Assembly: GCA_964519885.1 (NCBI GenBank)
Contig: CAZFLX010000011.1
Coordinates: 11,120-75,119, forward strand
DNA from: GCA-002282575 sp964519885
GTDB taxonomy: Bacteria; Pseudomonadota; Gammaproteobacteria; Thiomicrospirales; Thiomicrospiraceae
DNA: 64,000 nucleotides
Direction: 5' to 3'
Part shown: one piece after another, positions 42,015 through 50,188 of the stretch
Position numbering within the stretch: the first letter of the stretch is position 1
Layout: each line of letters opens with the position of its first letter
Program-made: the position numbers and the translations under genes
Notes under the pieces: model-generated
The model's database searches: none
What the model was told of the DNA's origin: nothing
The model's input: only the letters and a program-made list of their open reading frames with translations

Positions 42015-42343
42015 ATGCATGGCTGGTTTTGTCGATAGCCATCGTTGCTGAGGTGATTGCAACGCTGGCGTTAAAAGCCAGTGATGGATTTACACGTTGG
42101 TTGCCTTCGTTGATTGTGGTTATCGGTTATGCGATTGCCTTTTATGGCATGTCTATATCATTAAAAAGTATTCCAGTCGGTATCGCTTATGCGGTGTGGG
42201 CAGGGGTTGGTATTGTATTGGTTAGCTTGTTTTCTTGGTTGTTTTATCAACAAACCCTGACAGGGGTGCAATGGCTTGGCATTGTTTTAATTGTGTCTGG
42301 TGTGATGGTGCTGAATATCTCCAGCACCAGTCAAATTCACTAG
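42011..42343 (+). CDS. Small multidrug resistance (SMR) family transporter
   Basis: A 110-residue protein with four TM helices. The essential proton-coupling Glu is in IVAEVIATLALKAS (helix 1), and the SMR signatures are IPVGIAYAVWAGVGIVLVSL and GVQWLGIVLIVSGVMVLN. The family exports quaternary or guanidinium cations; the substrate subtype cannot be settled, though the sequence is closer to EmrE-like than to SugE-like members by eye. Translation is coupled to ccoI (ATGA overlap). This slot commonly holds ccoS, which is absent here. Confidence 0.9.
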   Translation: MNAWLVLSIAIVAEVIATLALKASDGFTRWLPSLIVVIGYAIAFYGMSISLKSIPVGIAYAVWAGVGIVLVSLFSWLFYQQTLTGVQWLGIVLIVSGVMVLNISSTSQIH

Positions 42344-42349
42344 GCTGAT

Positions 42350-42703
42350 TTAAGCCTTAGCTTTTAGTGCCTGACCTTCAAAGGCGATACCCGCCCAGCC
42401 GTCTTTCATAAAATTACGAATATTCATGTGGTCATTACCTTCAGGGGTGTTGAGGACATCTTGGTAGAAGCGCCCGAAGCAACGCAAGGTAGTTTCGGCG
42501 TCTAGATTCATGAATTGTGCGAAGGCAAAAATTTTGCAAGAACCTTCGTTTTTGCCTGCTTCATTCATAATGGCCGTTTCAGAAAGGCCATTTTTGAAGC
42601 TTGTGGGTGTATAGTTGAAATTAGCCGTAATCACATCAATGGTGTCTTCAAAATCAAAAGGTGCACCCGCTTGCAGTGCCATGATAAATTCTTGTGGGGT
42701 CAT
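42350..42703 (-). CDS. HopJ-family protein
   Basis: A 117-residue protein matching the HopJ family by its N-terminal FEDTIDVITANFNYTPTSF, central GSCKIFAFAQFMNL and ending HMNIRNFMKDGWAGIAFEG. The family name comes from a plant-pathogen effector screen, but it is common in free-living gammaproteobacteria and marine bacteria, so an effector role should not be assumed. It lies 4 nt downstream of uvrA and is probably its last cistron. Confidence 0.85.
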   Translation of the reverse strand: MTPQEFIMALQAGAPFDFEDTIDVITANFNYTPTSFKNGLSETAIMNEAGKNEGSCKIFAFAQFMNLDAETTLRCFGRFYQDVLNTPEGNDHMNIRNFMKDGWAGIAFEGQALKAKA

Positions 42704-42707
42704 GGAT

Positions 42708-45524
42708 TTATCCTTGTTTTAGTAAGGGTTTTAAATACTTGCCTGTCCAGCTGTGTTCACAGGCGGCAATCTGTTCGGGTGTGCCTTCGGCGATAATTTG
42801 ACCACCGCCACTACCGCCTTCAGGACCTAAATCGACCAGCCAATCAGCGGTTTTAATCACATCAAGGTTGTGCTCAATAACAACAATGGTGTTGCCGTGG
42901 TCACGCAGTCGATGCAATACGGTGAGTAGCAGTTCAATATCGTGGAAGTGTAGCCCAGTGGTGGGTTCGTCCAAAATATACAGGGTATTACCCGTATCGC
43001 GTTTGGACAATTCTTTCGCCAGCTTAATACGTTGCGCTTCTCCACCAGAAAGGGTAGTCGCACTTTGTCCTAATTTAATGTAAGACAAGCCAACATCCAT
43101 CAGCGTGCTGAGTTTGCGTTTTAAGCTGGGCACCGCATCGAAAAACACCAGCGCGTCTTCAATGGTCATGTCCAAAATATCGGCAATGGTTTTGCCTTTA
43201 TACTGAATGTCGAGTGTTTCACGATTGTAACGGCTACCATGACAGACATCGCAAGGCACGTAAATATCGGGTAAAAAGTGCATTTCGACCTTAATCACAC
43301 CGTCGCCTTGGCAAGCCTCGCAACGCCCGCCCGCAACGTTAAAACTGAATCGTCCTGGCGTGTAACCGCGTGCGCGCGATTCGGGAACGCCTGCTAGTAG
43401 CTCACGAATAGTGGTGAAGAGTCCTGTGTAGGTAGCGGGATTGGAGCGGGGTGTACGTCCAATCGGGCTTTGGTCGATGTTAATGACCTTATCGAAATGT
43501 TCCAGTCCGCTGATGCTGGTGTAGACTTCGGGGTGTAGGCTAGCACCGTTAAGTTCGTTTGCAGCCAGTCGGTAAAGTGTGTCGTTAATCAGCGTCGATT
43601 TTCCTGAACCCGAAACTCCCGTGATGCAGGTGAAAAGTCCTGCAGGAATGCGCAAGGTGACATCTTTTAAGTTATGCGCACTCGCACCTGTTAATATCAG
43701 CTCTTTGCCGTTGGGTTGACGACGTTCGGGAAGTTCAATGCGACGCGCACCGAGCAGATATTGTCCTGTCAGTGAAGCAGCGGTATGGGCGACTTGATCG
43801 GGCGTGCCTTGGGCGATGATTTGTCCGCCATGCACGCCTGCACCTGGGCCAATATCAATCAGGTAGTCAGCTTGTCGAATGGCATCTTCGTCGTGTTCAA
43901 CGACAATGACGCTGTTGCCTAAATCGCGTAAGCGTCGCAAGGATTCTAATAAGCGGTCATTGTCGCGTTGATGCAAGCCGATAGAGGGTTCATCCAGCAC
44001 ATACATCACCCCCGTCAGTCCTGAACCAATTTGACTAGCCAGTCGAATGCGTTGTGCTTCACCGCCTGACAGTGTTTCGGCACTGCGTTCGAGCGTTAAA
44101 TAGGACAAGCCAACTTGAATGAGGAAGCCTAAGCGATTGCGAATTTCTTGCAGAATTTTGTCGGCAATTTGCGCCTTGCTACCTGTCAGGGTTAATTCGC
44201 TAATCCACTGGTGCAGATCGGTTAAGGATAGGCGTGTTAGTTCGGGTAGCGATTTGTCGGCAATAAAGACATGACGCGCAGTTTTATTTAGGCGTGTGCC
44301 GTCACAGCTGGCGCATGGCTGAACCACACGTAGTTGTGCCAGCTCGCTACGCACCGACTCAACATCGCTGTCACGGTAACGACGCTCAAACCAAGGCAAA
44401 ATGCCTTCCCACGGGCGCGGTGCATCGGAATAACGACCACCGGGCAAGGCAATGCGGTCATTACCACTGCCATGTAGTAGCTTTTGTTGAATACTTGCAG
44501 GCAGGTCTTGCCAAGCCGTTTCCAAGTCAAAAGCATAGTGTTCAGCTAAGGCTTGTAATAGCGATTTGGTGTAGGCGTTGCGTTTATCCCAGCCATGAAT
44601 GGCGCCATTGCCAACGGGCAGTTCGGGGTGAGCGACAATGCGTTCAATATCGAAGCGTTCGACACTGCCTAAACCGTCGCAACTGCCACAAGCACCATGC
44701 GGGCTGTTGAATGAAAAGAGTCGCGGCTCGAGTTCGGCAACCGAATAACCACAATGCGGGCAGGCAAATTTGCTGGAAAACAGCAGTTTGAAATCGCCAT
44801 CATCGGCGGATAAGGGTTCGACCATTGCCAATCCGTTGGCTAACTTTAGTGCGGTTTCAAAAGATTCAGCCAGGCGTTGTTTTAGGTCTTCACGCACCTT
44901 GAAGCGGTCGATAACGGCATCAATGCTGTGTTTTTTCTTGCCATCTAAGTCGGGAATGCGGTCAAGCTCTACCAGTTCGCCGTCGATGCGCACACGCAAG
45001 TAGCCTTGAGCAGCCAGCTCGCCCAGCAGTTCTTTATGTTCGCCTTTTTTATCGCGCACAATCGGCGCTAAAATCATGGCGCGGCTGTTTTCGGGTAAAG
45101 CCAGAGTGTGATCGACCATTTGACTGACGGTTTGTGCGTGAAGATCGCAACCATGTGTCGGACAACGTGGCGTGCCAACGCGGGCATAGAGCAAGCGGAA
45201 GTAGTCGTAAATTTCAGTGACGGTGCCGACGGTAGATCGCGGATTGTGACTGGTCGCTTTTTGTTCGATGGCAATAGCAGGGGACAAGCCGTCAATGCTG
45301 TCCATATCAGGCTTTTCCATCATCGACAAAAATTGACGCGCATAGGCTGACAGGCTTTCGACATAGCGACGTTGACCTTCGGCGTAGAGGGTGTCGAAGG
45401 CTAAGGACGATTTACCCGAACCCGATAAGCCAGTAATCACCACCAGTTTGTTTTTGGGAATGTCTAGGTCGATGTTTTTCAGGTTGTGAGTTCGTGCGCC
45501 ACGAATGCGGATAAAGTTATCCAT
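42708..45524 (-). CDS. uvrA: Excinuclease ABC subunit A
   Basis: A 938-residue damage-recognition ATPase of nucleotide excision repair. It has two ABC modules with Walker A motifs GLSGSGKSSLAFDTLY (N-terminal) and GVSGSGKSTLINDTLY (C-terminal), two ABC signatures (TLSGGEAQRIRLA and TLSGGEAQRIKLA), and zinc-binding pairs (CPHCGYSV...CGSCDGLG; CEACQGDG...CDVCHGSR). Length is normal. No CTGT-N8-ACAG SOS box is apparent upstream. Confidence 0.98.
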   Translation of the reverse strand: MDNFIRIRGARTHNLKNIDLDIPKNKLVVITGLSGSGKSSLAFDTLYAEGQRRYVESLSAYARQFLSMMEKPDMDSIDGLSPAIAIEQKATSHNPRSTVGTVTEIYDYFRLLYARVGTPRCPTHGCDLHAQTVSQMVDHTLALPENSRAMILAPIVRDKKGEHKELLGELAAQGYLRVRIDGELVELDRIPDLDGKKKHSIDAVIDRFKVREDLKQRLAESFETALKLANGLAMVEPLSADDGDFKLLFSSKFACPHCGYSVAELEPRLFSFNSPHGACGSCDGLGSVERFDIERIVAHPELPVGNGAIHGWDKRNAYTKSLLQALAEHYAFDLETAWQDLPASIQQKLLHGSGNDRIALPGGRYSDAPRPWEGILPWFERRYRDSDVESVRSELAQLRVVQPCASCDGTRLNKTARHVFIADKSLPELTRLSLTDLHQWISELTLTGSKAQIADKILQEIRNRLGFLIQVGLSYLTLERSAETLSGGEAQRIRLASQIGSGLTGVMYVLDEPSIGLHQRDNDRLLESLRRLRDLGNSVIVVEHDEDAIRQADYLIDIGPGAGVHGGQIIAQGTPDQVAHTAASLTGQYLLGARRIELPERRQPNGKELILTGASAHNLKDVTLRIPAGLFTCITGVSGSGKSTLINDTLYRLAANELNGASLHPEVYTSISGLEHFDKVINIDQSPIGRTPRSNPATYTGLFTTIRELLAGVPESRARGYTPGRFSFNVAGGRCEACQGDGVIKVEMHFLPDIYVPCDVCHGSRYNRETLDIQYKGKTIADILDMTIEDALVFFDAVPSLKRKLSTLMDVGLSYIKLGQSATTLSGGEAQRIKLAKELSKRDTGNTLYILDEPTTGLHFHDIELLLTVLHRLRDHGNTIVVIEHNLDVIKTADWLVDLGPEGGSGGGQIIAEGTPEQIAACEHSWTGKYLKPLLKQG

Positions 45525-45558
45525 AATGCCGATGCTGCCCCGCTTAAATGTGACTCAT

Positions 45559-45604
45559 AAGTATAGCGGAATTTTTCAGCAAGCGGCACAGCTTTGCTAT
45601 ACTT
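45559..45604. promoter_or_regulatory. Mirror-image divergent promoters of uvrA and the MFS gene
   Basis: AAGTATAGC (45559-45567) and GCTATACTT (45596-45604) are a perfect 9-bp inverted repeat separated by 28 nt. Each arm contains TATACT facing outward, giving one -10 per strand. On the plus strand it is preceded by TGC, an extended -10. No clear -35 hexamers. Confidence 0.55.
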
Positions 45605-45640
45605 ACGCGATTAAGAATCAGATTTGTTTGGAACACCACT

Positions 45641-47035
45641 ATGCAGGCTAATGCCTTACCGCCAATAGATGATTTAGCCATGCGCCCAGATGAGAAGCGC
45701 GCAGCCAGCTTAATGGCGGCTCTATACGCCAGCCGTATGCTCGGCATGTTTATGATTTTACCGACTTTTGCACTCTTTGCTTCGGGTGAGTTTCCGCAGG
45801 CGTCTGCGATGATGATTGGTTTAACCATGGGTATTTATGGTTTAAGTCAGGCGTTATTACAGTTACCTTTCGGGATGTGGTCGGACAAGTTTGGGCGTAA
45901 ACCGCTGATTGCCATTGGCTTGGTATTATTTGCTTTGGGGTCGGTGGTCTGTGCGCTGGCGCCTACCTTGGAATGGATGATGGTGGGTCGTGCTTTACAG
46001 GGGGCTGGTGCTATTTCTGCGGTATTGTTGGCATTGCTAGCGGATTTAACACGCGAAACGGTGCGGTTGCGTGCCATGTCTTTGGTGGGTATCAGTATTG
46101 GCTTTTCATTCACCATTTCCTTGGTCATTGGTCCTGCCTTAGATGCACTGGTGGGTGTGCGTGGTATTTTCTGGCTTACCGCTTTAATGGCATTAGGCGG
46201 GTTGGTGGTGCTTTACACGCTGATTTCTGACCCTGAAATTAAACCATTAAGTCGCGATGTACAGGCAGACACCTCTGCGCTGGGTGTGGTGTTGAAAGAC
46301 GCGGGTTTATTGCGACTCAATTTCGGTATTTTTGCCTTACATTTATTGCTTACCGCTTTATTTATTGCCGTGCCCTTGGCATTGGTGCAATCGGCAGGAA
46401 TTGATGTGATGCAACATTGGCAGATTTATTTGCCTGTGATGTTGGTGTCTTTTGCCTTGATGACCCCAATCATTATTTATGGTGAGAAAAAAGCCAAACT
46501 GCGTCCGATTTTTCTGCTGTCGATTGGGTTGTTGATGTTGTCAGAAGCCTTGCTGTGGGCAGGTCATGATAATTTGTGGATGGTGGTGTTGGCACTGATT
46601 GTATTTTTCACGGGCTTTAATGTTATGGAAGCTTCTCTGCCATCATTAATTGCTAAATTTGCGCCTGCACATCTCAAAGGGACAGCCAGTGGTGTTTATG
46701 CGACCAGTCAATTTTTCGGTACTTTCTTAGGTGGATTATTGGGCGGTGCTTTGCTGGGCTGGGGGAGTTTCGATGCCGTCTTTGCTGCGGCGATTGGATT
46801 GACGGTTGTTTGGTTCGCCATTGCTTGGGGTATGGTCAACCCTGATCGCATTTCCAGCTTTGTTTTACCCTTGCGTGATGAACATATACAAACGCCTGAA
46901 GCAACCAAGCAGGCACTGATGTCGATTCAAGGGGTTAGAGAAGCCTGGGTAGATAGCGTGGGTGTGCGTGCTTATCTGAAAATTGATAAAACACAAGTTA
47001 GTGAAGACAACTTAATTCATTGGGTAACGCGTTAA
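45641..47035 (+). CDS. MFS transporter with C-terminal ferredoxin-like domain (YajR type)
   Basis: A 464-residue transporter with 12 TM helices. The family motif A is GMWSDKFGRKPLIAIG, followed by GRALQGAGAISAVLLALLAD (motif B/C region). After the last helix, residues about 400-464 form a small soluble domain (LMSIQGVREAWVDSVGVRAY) resembling the YAM domain of E. coli YajR. Substrate unknown. This gene lies between uvrA and ssb in many gammaproteobacteria. Confidence 0.88.
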   Translation: MQANALPPIDDLAMRPDEKRAASLMAALYASRMLGMFMILPTFALFASGEFPQASAMMIGLTMGIYGLSQALLQLPFGMWSDKFGRKPLIAIGLVLFALGSVVCALAPTLEWMMVGRALQGAGAISAVLLALLADLTRETVRLRAMSLVGISIGFSFTISLVIGPALDALVGVRGIFWLTALMALGGLVVLYTLISDPEIKPLSRDVQADTSALGVVLKDAGLLRLNFGIFALHLLLTALFIAVPLALVQSAGIDVMQHWQIYLPVMLVSFALMTPIIIYGEKKAKLRPIFLLSIGLLMLSEALLWAGHDNLWMVVLALIVFFTGFNVMEASLPSLIAKFAPAHLKGTASGVYATSQFFGTFLGGLLGGALLGWGSFDAVFAAAIGLTVVWFAIAWGMVNPDRISSFVLPLRDEHIQTPEATKQALMSIQGVREAWVDSVGVRAYLKIDKTQVSEDNLIHWVTR

Positions 47036-47167
47036 TGTTTTGCTTTTTGCTCTAGCTAATTGGTATTTAGTTGGTGTACACTGCAAAAACTTGTCTGGTC
47101 GAGTTTAGGTCAGTCGAGTTTGTTTTTTTATTGTTAATAGTACGTAAAGTGTGTTGGAGAGTGATGT

Positions 47168-47680
47168 ATGCGCGGTGTGAATAAAGTAATTTTAGTTGGT
47201 ACTTTGGGTCGTGATCCTGAGGTACGTTATACGCCCAATGGTAATGCCATTGCCAATTTGAATGTGGCGACTTCGGAACAGTGGACAGATAAACAAAGCG
47301 GTGATCGTCAGGAACGTACTGAATGGCATCGTGTGGTGATTTTCGGTAAATTGGCGGAAATTGCTGGTCAATATTTGAAGAAAGGCAGTCAAGTTTACTT
47401 AGAAGGTAAATTACAAACGCGCAAATGGCAAGATCAGTCTGGTCAGGAGCGTTACAGCACTGAAGTGGTGTTAGACGTGAATGGTCAAATGCAAATGTTG
47501 GGTGGTCGCAACGATAACCGTGGTGGTCATGCCGAAATGGGCGATAGCGGTTATGGTGGTGATATGGGTGGTTATGGTGGTGGCGCACCTGCGCGCTCTG
47601 CTGCGCCTGCAAACAATCGTCCTGCTGCTTCAGCACCCCCCGCTTTTGGCCCCGATTTAGATGATGATATTCCTTTCTAA
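47168..47680 (+). CDS. ssb: Single-stranded DNA-binding protein
   Basis: A 170-residue SSB. The OB fold begins MRGVNKVILVGTLGRDPEVR and continues NLNVATSEQW and GSQVYLEGKLQTRKW. A Gly-rich linker (about 110-140) leads to the conserved acidic tip DLDDDIPF that recruits partner proteins. GGAG stands upstream of the ATG. It is transcribed away from uvrA, after the MFS gene. Confidence 0.98.
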   Translation: MRGVNKVILVGTLGRDPEVRYTPNGNAIANLNVATSEQWTDKQSGDRQERTEWHRVVIFGKLAEIAGQYLKKGSQVYLEGKLQTRKWQDQSGQERYSTEVVLDVNGQMQMLGGRNDNRGGHAEMGDSGYGGDMGGYGGGAPARSAAPANNRPAASAPPAFGPDLDDDIPF

Positions 47681-47701
47681 ATTGAACGCTTGTCATTGAT
47701 T

Positions 47702-47726
47702 AAAGCCAGCATACGCTGGCTTTTTT
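47702..47726 (+). terminator. ssb terminator
   Basis: AAAGCCAGC and GCTGGCTTT form a 9-bp stem with an ATAC loop, followed by a T-run. Confidence 0.92.
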
Positions 47727-47786
47727 ATTGTCTGTTTTTTTATTGCTGATGCCATCATCACAATCTTTGTTATTGAAGTGAAAAAT

Positions 47787-47815
47787 AACTCATTGTCTTT
47801 TTAAATAAATGAGTT
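47787..47815 (+). promoter_or_regulatory. Inverted repeat A upstream of the MarR gene
   Basis: AACTCATT and AATGAGTT are perfect 8-bp arms separated by 13 nt. It ends 1 nt before the second inverted repeat. A regulator binding site is likely. Confidence 0.5.
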
Positions 47816-47816
47816 G

Positions 47817-47842
47817 AATATAGTACGTGTTAGTACTATATT
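47817..47842 (+). promoter_or_regulatory. Inverted repeat B upstream of the MarR gene, probable MarR operator
   Basis: AATATAGTAC and GTACTATATT are perfect 10-bp arms around a 6-nt centre. The AT-rich dyad length suits a winged-helix MarR dimer, and autoregulation is the usual arrangement. Confidence 0.65.
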
Positions 47843-47875
47843 AATCACCAGAGGGACTTAACTGAGGTTAAAACA

Positions 47876-48295
47876 ATGAAATTTTTGCCAACCTTAGCTG
47901 CTTTGGTGACCACTTATCAAGGGTTTAATCGTTATTCGACGGATGATATTCGTCGGTTCGATTTAACTATGACGCAGTTTGACATCATTGCGACCTTAGG
48001 TAATCAGCCAGCCATGAGCTTTAAACAATTGGGTGAGCAAACATTGGTCACGAAAGGCACTTTGACGGGTGTGGTCGAACGCTTGGTGGCTAAGGGGCTG
48101 CTCGAAACGCGCTGCAATCCCGATGATGCACGCAGCCAACTGGTTGGTTTAACGGCTGAAGGTCAGCAACTATTTGAGGCTATTTTCCCCCAACATTTGG
48201 CGCATTTACAACAGGCATTTGGTCAGTTGAGTGATGTTGAATTGGAGCAACTTAGTCATTTATTAACGAAATTGAATCACACTTTTAATCGATAA
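47876..48295 (+). CDS. MarR-family transcriptional regulator
   Basis: A 139-residue winged-helix regulator. The helix-turn-helix is in MSFKQLGEQTLVTKGTLTGVVERLVAKGL, and the wing has the family motif NPDDARSQLVGLTAEGQQLF. There is no Cys in the N-terminal part of the protein of the OhrR type, so the inducer may be a quinone or other small molecule rather than a peroxide. It heads an operon with DoxX, pirin and flavodoxin-like genes, which suggests control by electrophilic or redox stress. GAGG precedes the ATG. Confidence 0.9.
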   Translation: MKFLPTLAALVTTYQGFNRYSTDDIRRFDLTMTQFDIIATLGNQPAMSFKQLGEQTLVTKGTLTGVVERLVAKGLLETRCNPDDARSQLVGLTAEGQQLFEAIFPQHLAHLQQAFGQLSDVELEQLSHLLTKLNHTFNR

Positions 48296-48307
48296 GAGGA
48301 TAGACAC

Positions 48308-48715
48308 ATGAACGGATTATCAGGACCTTTTACCTTGGTTGCGCGCATTTTGTTAGCAGCTATTTTTATTTCGGCGGGCTTTTCAAAAATCACTGGCTTT
48401 GACGGCACAGTAGGCTATATCGCTGCTTATGGTTTGCCGATGGCGAATAGTGTGGCTATATTGACTATTTTGTTGGAAATTGTCGCGGGTATTGCTTTGT
48501 TGGTAGGCTTTCAAGCACGTATTGCTGCCTTTTTATTGGGTGGATTTACCATTTTGGCAGCGTTGATTTTTCATGCCTTTTGGTCAGTTCCAGCCGATCA
48601 AGTCTATATGCAACAATTAATGTTTATGAAGAACCTGAGCATTGCCGGTGGTTTATTTATGGTTACGGCTTTAGGTGCTGGCGCTTGGTCGTTAGACAAC
48701 AAACAACCGAACTAA
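48308..48715 (+). CDS. DoxX-family membrane protein
   Basis: A 135-residue protein with four TM helices. The N-terminal LVARILLAAIFISAGFSKITG is the DoxX signature (R-x-x-L-A-x-I-F-x-x-x-G-x-x-K). The family is implicated in redox stress and quinone-linked functions, but the biochemistry is unsettled. It lies 12 nt after the MarR gene. Confidence 0.9.
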   Translation: MNGLSGPFTLVARILLAAIFISAGFSKITGFDGTVGYIAAYGLPMANSVAILTILLEIVAGIALLVGFQARIAAFLLGGFTILAALIFHAFWSVPADQVYMQQLMFMKNLSIAGGLFMVTALGAGAWSLDNKQPN

Positions 48716-48744
48716 TTCAATTAAGTATCAAGAGGTAATAACCT

Positions 48745-49449
48745 ATGATGCATTTAAGAAAGTCTTCCGAAAGAGGTTACGCAGATCACGGTTGGTTGAA
48801 GAGTTACCATTCGTTTTCATTCGCGCGTTATTACGATCCTCGTTTTATGGGTTGGGGTAATCTTAGAGTCATTAATGAAGATAGTGTGGCGCCAGGTCAG
48901 GGATTTGGCGAGCATGGTCATCGTGATATGGAAATCATTAGTTATGTCTTATCGGGTGCTTTAGCGCACCGCGATAGCATGGGTAATGTTGAATCCATTC
49001 CAGCTGGTGATGTGCAACGCATGAGTGCTGGTAGCGGTGTGAAGCATAGTGAATTTAATTTTGAGCGAGACGCTGAAACGCATTTTCTTCAAATTTGGAT
49101 TGAACCGAATGAGTTGGGTGTTCAGCCCAGTTATGAACAGAAATCGATTGATCCTATGAGTAAACAAGGCTGCCTAAGGGTGATTGCTTCGCCTGAAGGA
49201 GGGGATAGTGCCTTGAAAATTCACGCTGATGCGAGGTTGTACGCTGGTCTGTTCGATGCCGAGCAACAAGCGAGTCTGCCACTTAATCCGCACAGAAAAG
49301 CTTATGTGCATTTAATTAAAGGTCAATTAAGCGTTAATGATATTGAATTGAATGCTGGTGACGCTTTAATGATTGAGAAGGAATCATTATTAACGCTAGC
49401 TCAGGGAAAAGGTGCTGAAGTATTAGTGTTTGATCTTGCAGCGGATTAA
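48745..49449 (+). CDS. Pirin-family cupin protein (YhhW-like)
   Basis: A 234-residue bicupin. The metal-binding N-terminal cupin has FGEHGHRDMEIISYVLSGAL and later GVKHSEFN. The C-terminal cupin is degenerate. Bacterial members such as YhhW show quercetin 2,3-dioxygenase activity in vitro, though the native substrate is unknown. AGAGG precedes the ATGATG start. Confidence 0.92.
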   Translation: MMHLRKSSERGYADHGWLKSYHSFSFARYYDPRFMGWGNLRVINEDSVAPGQGFGEHGHRDMEIISYVLSGALAHRDSMGNVESIPAGDVQRMSAGSGVKHSEFNFERDAETHFLQIWIEPNELGVQPSYEQKSIDPMSKQGCLRVIASPEGGDSALKIHADARLYAGLFDAEQQASLPLNPHRKAYVHLIKGQLSVNDIELNAGDALMIEKESLLTLAQGKGAEVLVFDLAAD

Positions 49450-49522
49450 TCGTGCCGATTAGTCATAAATTTAGGTTTTGATAAGCTGGGTATAAATTAT
49501 TTTTTAATGAGGAGTTTTATAA

Positions 49523-50077
49523 ATGGCAAAAGTCGTGGTGGTTTATCACAGTGGTTATGGTCATACGCAAAAACAAGCGGAGGCAGTCGCGTCAGGTGCT
49601 AATGCACAATTGGTGGCGATTGATGCAGAAGGTAATATTGCTGAAGCCGAATGGCAGGCGTTGAACGAAGCGGATGCCATTATCTTTGGTTCACCGACTT
49701 ATATGGGGAGTGTCAGTTGGCAATTCAAAAAGTTTGCTGATGCCAGTTCTAAGCCTTGGTTTAGTCAACAGTGGAAAGATAAGGTTTTTGGTGGTTTTAC
49801 CAATTCAGCGACCATGAACGGCGACAAACATGCGACCTTGCAGTTCTTTATCACTCTGGCCATGCAGCACTCGGGGATTTGGGTGGGAACAGGTTTGATG
49901 CCTTCTAATGCCAAGTCTGCTAAGCGTGACGATATTAACTATGTTGGTTCTTTTGCCGGCGCGATGATGCAAACTCCGTCGGATGCGGGTGTCGATGAAG
50001 TCAATGCCGGTGACTTAGCCACGGCTAAACTCTATGGTGAGCGTGTGGCGAAAATTGCGAACCAATTGCGAGGTTAA
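49523..50077 (+). CDS. Flavodoxin-like NAD(P)H:quinone oxidoreductase
   Basis: A 184-residue flavodoxin-fold protein. FMN-binding loops are VVYHSGYGHTQKQAEAVA, GSPTYMGSVSWQFKKFAD and GGFTNSATMNGDK. It resembles WrbA-type and NADPH-dependent FMN reductases. Reduction of quinones by two electrons would fit an electrophile-response operon under the MarR protein. GAGGAG precedes the ATG. Confidence 0.88.
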   Translation: MAKVVVVYHSGYGHTQKQAEAVASGANAQLVAIDAEGNIAEAEWQALNEADAIIFGSPTYMGSVSWQFKKFADASSKPWFSQQWKDKVFGGFTNSATMNGDKHATLQFFITLAMQHSGIWVGTGLMPSNAKSAKRDDINYVGSFAGAMMQTPSDAGVDEVNAGDLATAKLYGERVAKIANQLRG

Positions 50078-50103
50078 CCCAGCAGTAGAATCGTTTTTGA
50101 TTT

Positions 50104-50128
50104 AAAAGGGAGCATTAGCTCCCTTTTT
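50104..50128 (+). terminator. Terminator of the MarR operon
   Basis: AAAAGGGAGC and GCTCCCTTTT form the stem around ATTA, followed directly by T residues. Confidence 0.9.
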
Positions 50129-50188
50129 CGTTTATAAAGCAGACTAAAATGATTAAAATAGCAAGGTTAGTAAATAGAGGTAACAGGC

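Noticed and set aside
42350..42703. HopJ-family protein as a secreted type III effector
   Set aside because: No secretion apparatus genes are nearby, the family is common in free-living bacteria, and the gene sits behind uvrA.
44294..44710. A 138-codon open frame antisense to uvrA
   Set aside because: Shadow of the uvrA coding frame; the translation is Cys/His-rich and unlike any protein.
47098..47121. Direct repeat GTCGAGTTT (two copies, 15-nt period) upstream of ssb
   Set aside because: Too short, with only two copies and no connection to a recognised regulator; probably chance.
47067..47696. A 209-codon open frame antisense to ssb
   Set aside because: It is the complement of a well-supported ssb gene and has a low-complexity, His/Tyr-rich translation with no ribosome binding site; it reflects the codon pattern of ssb.
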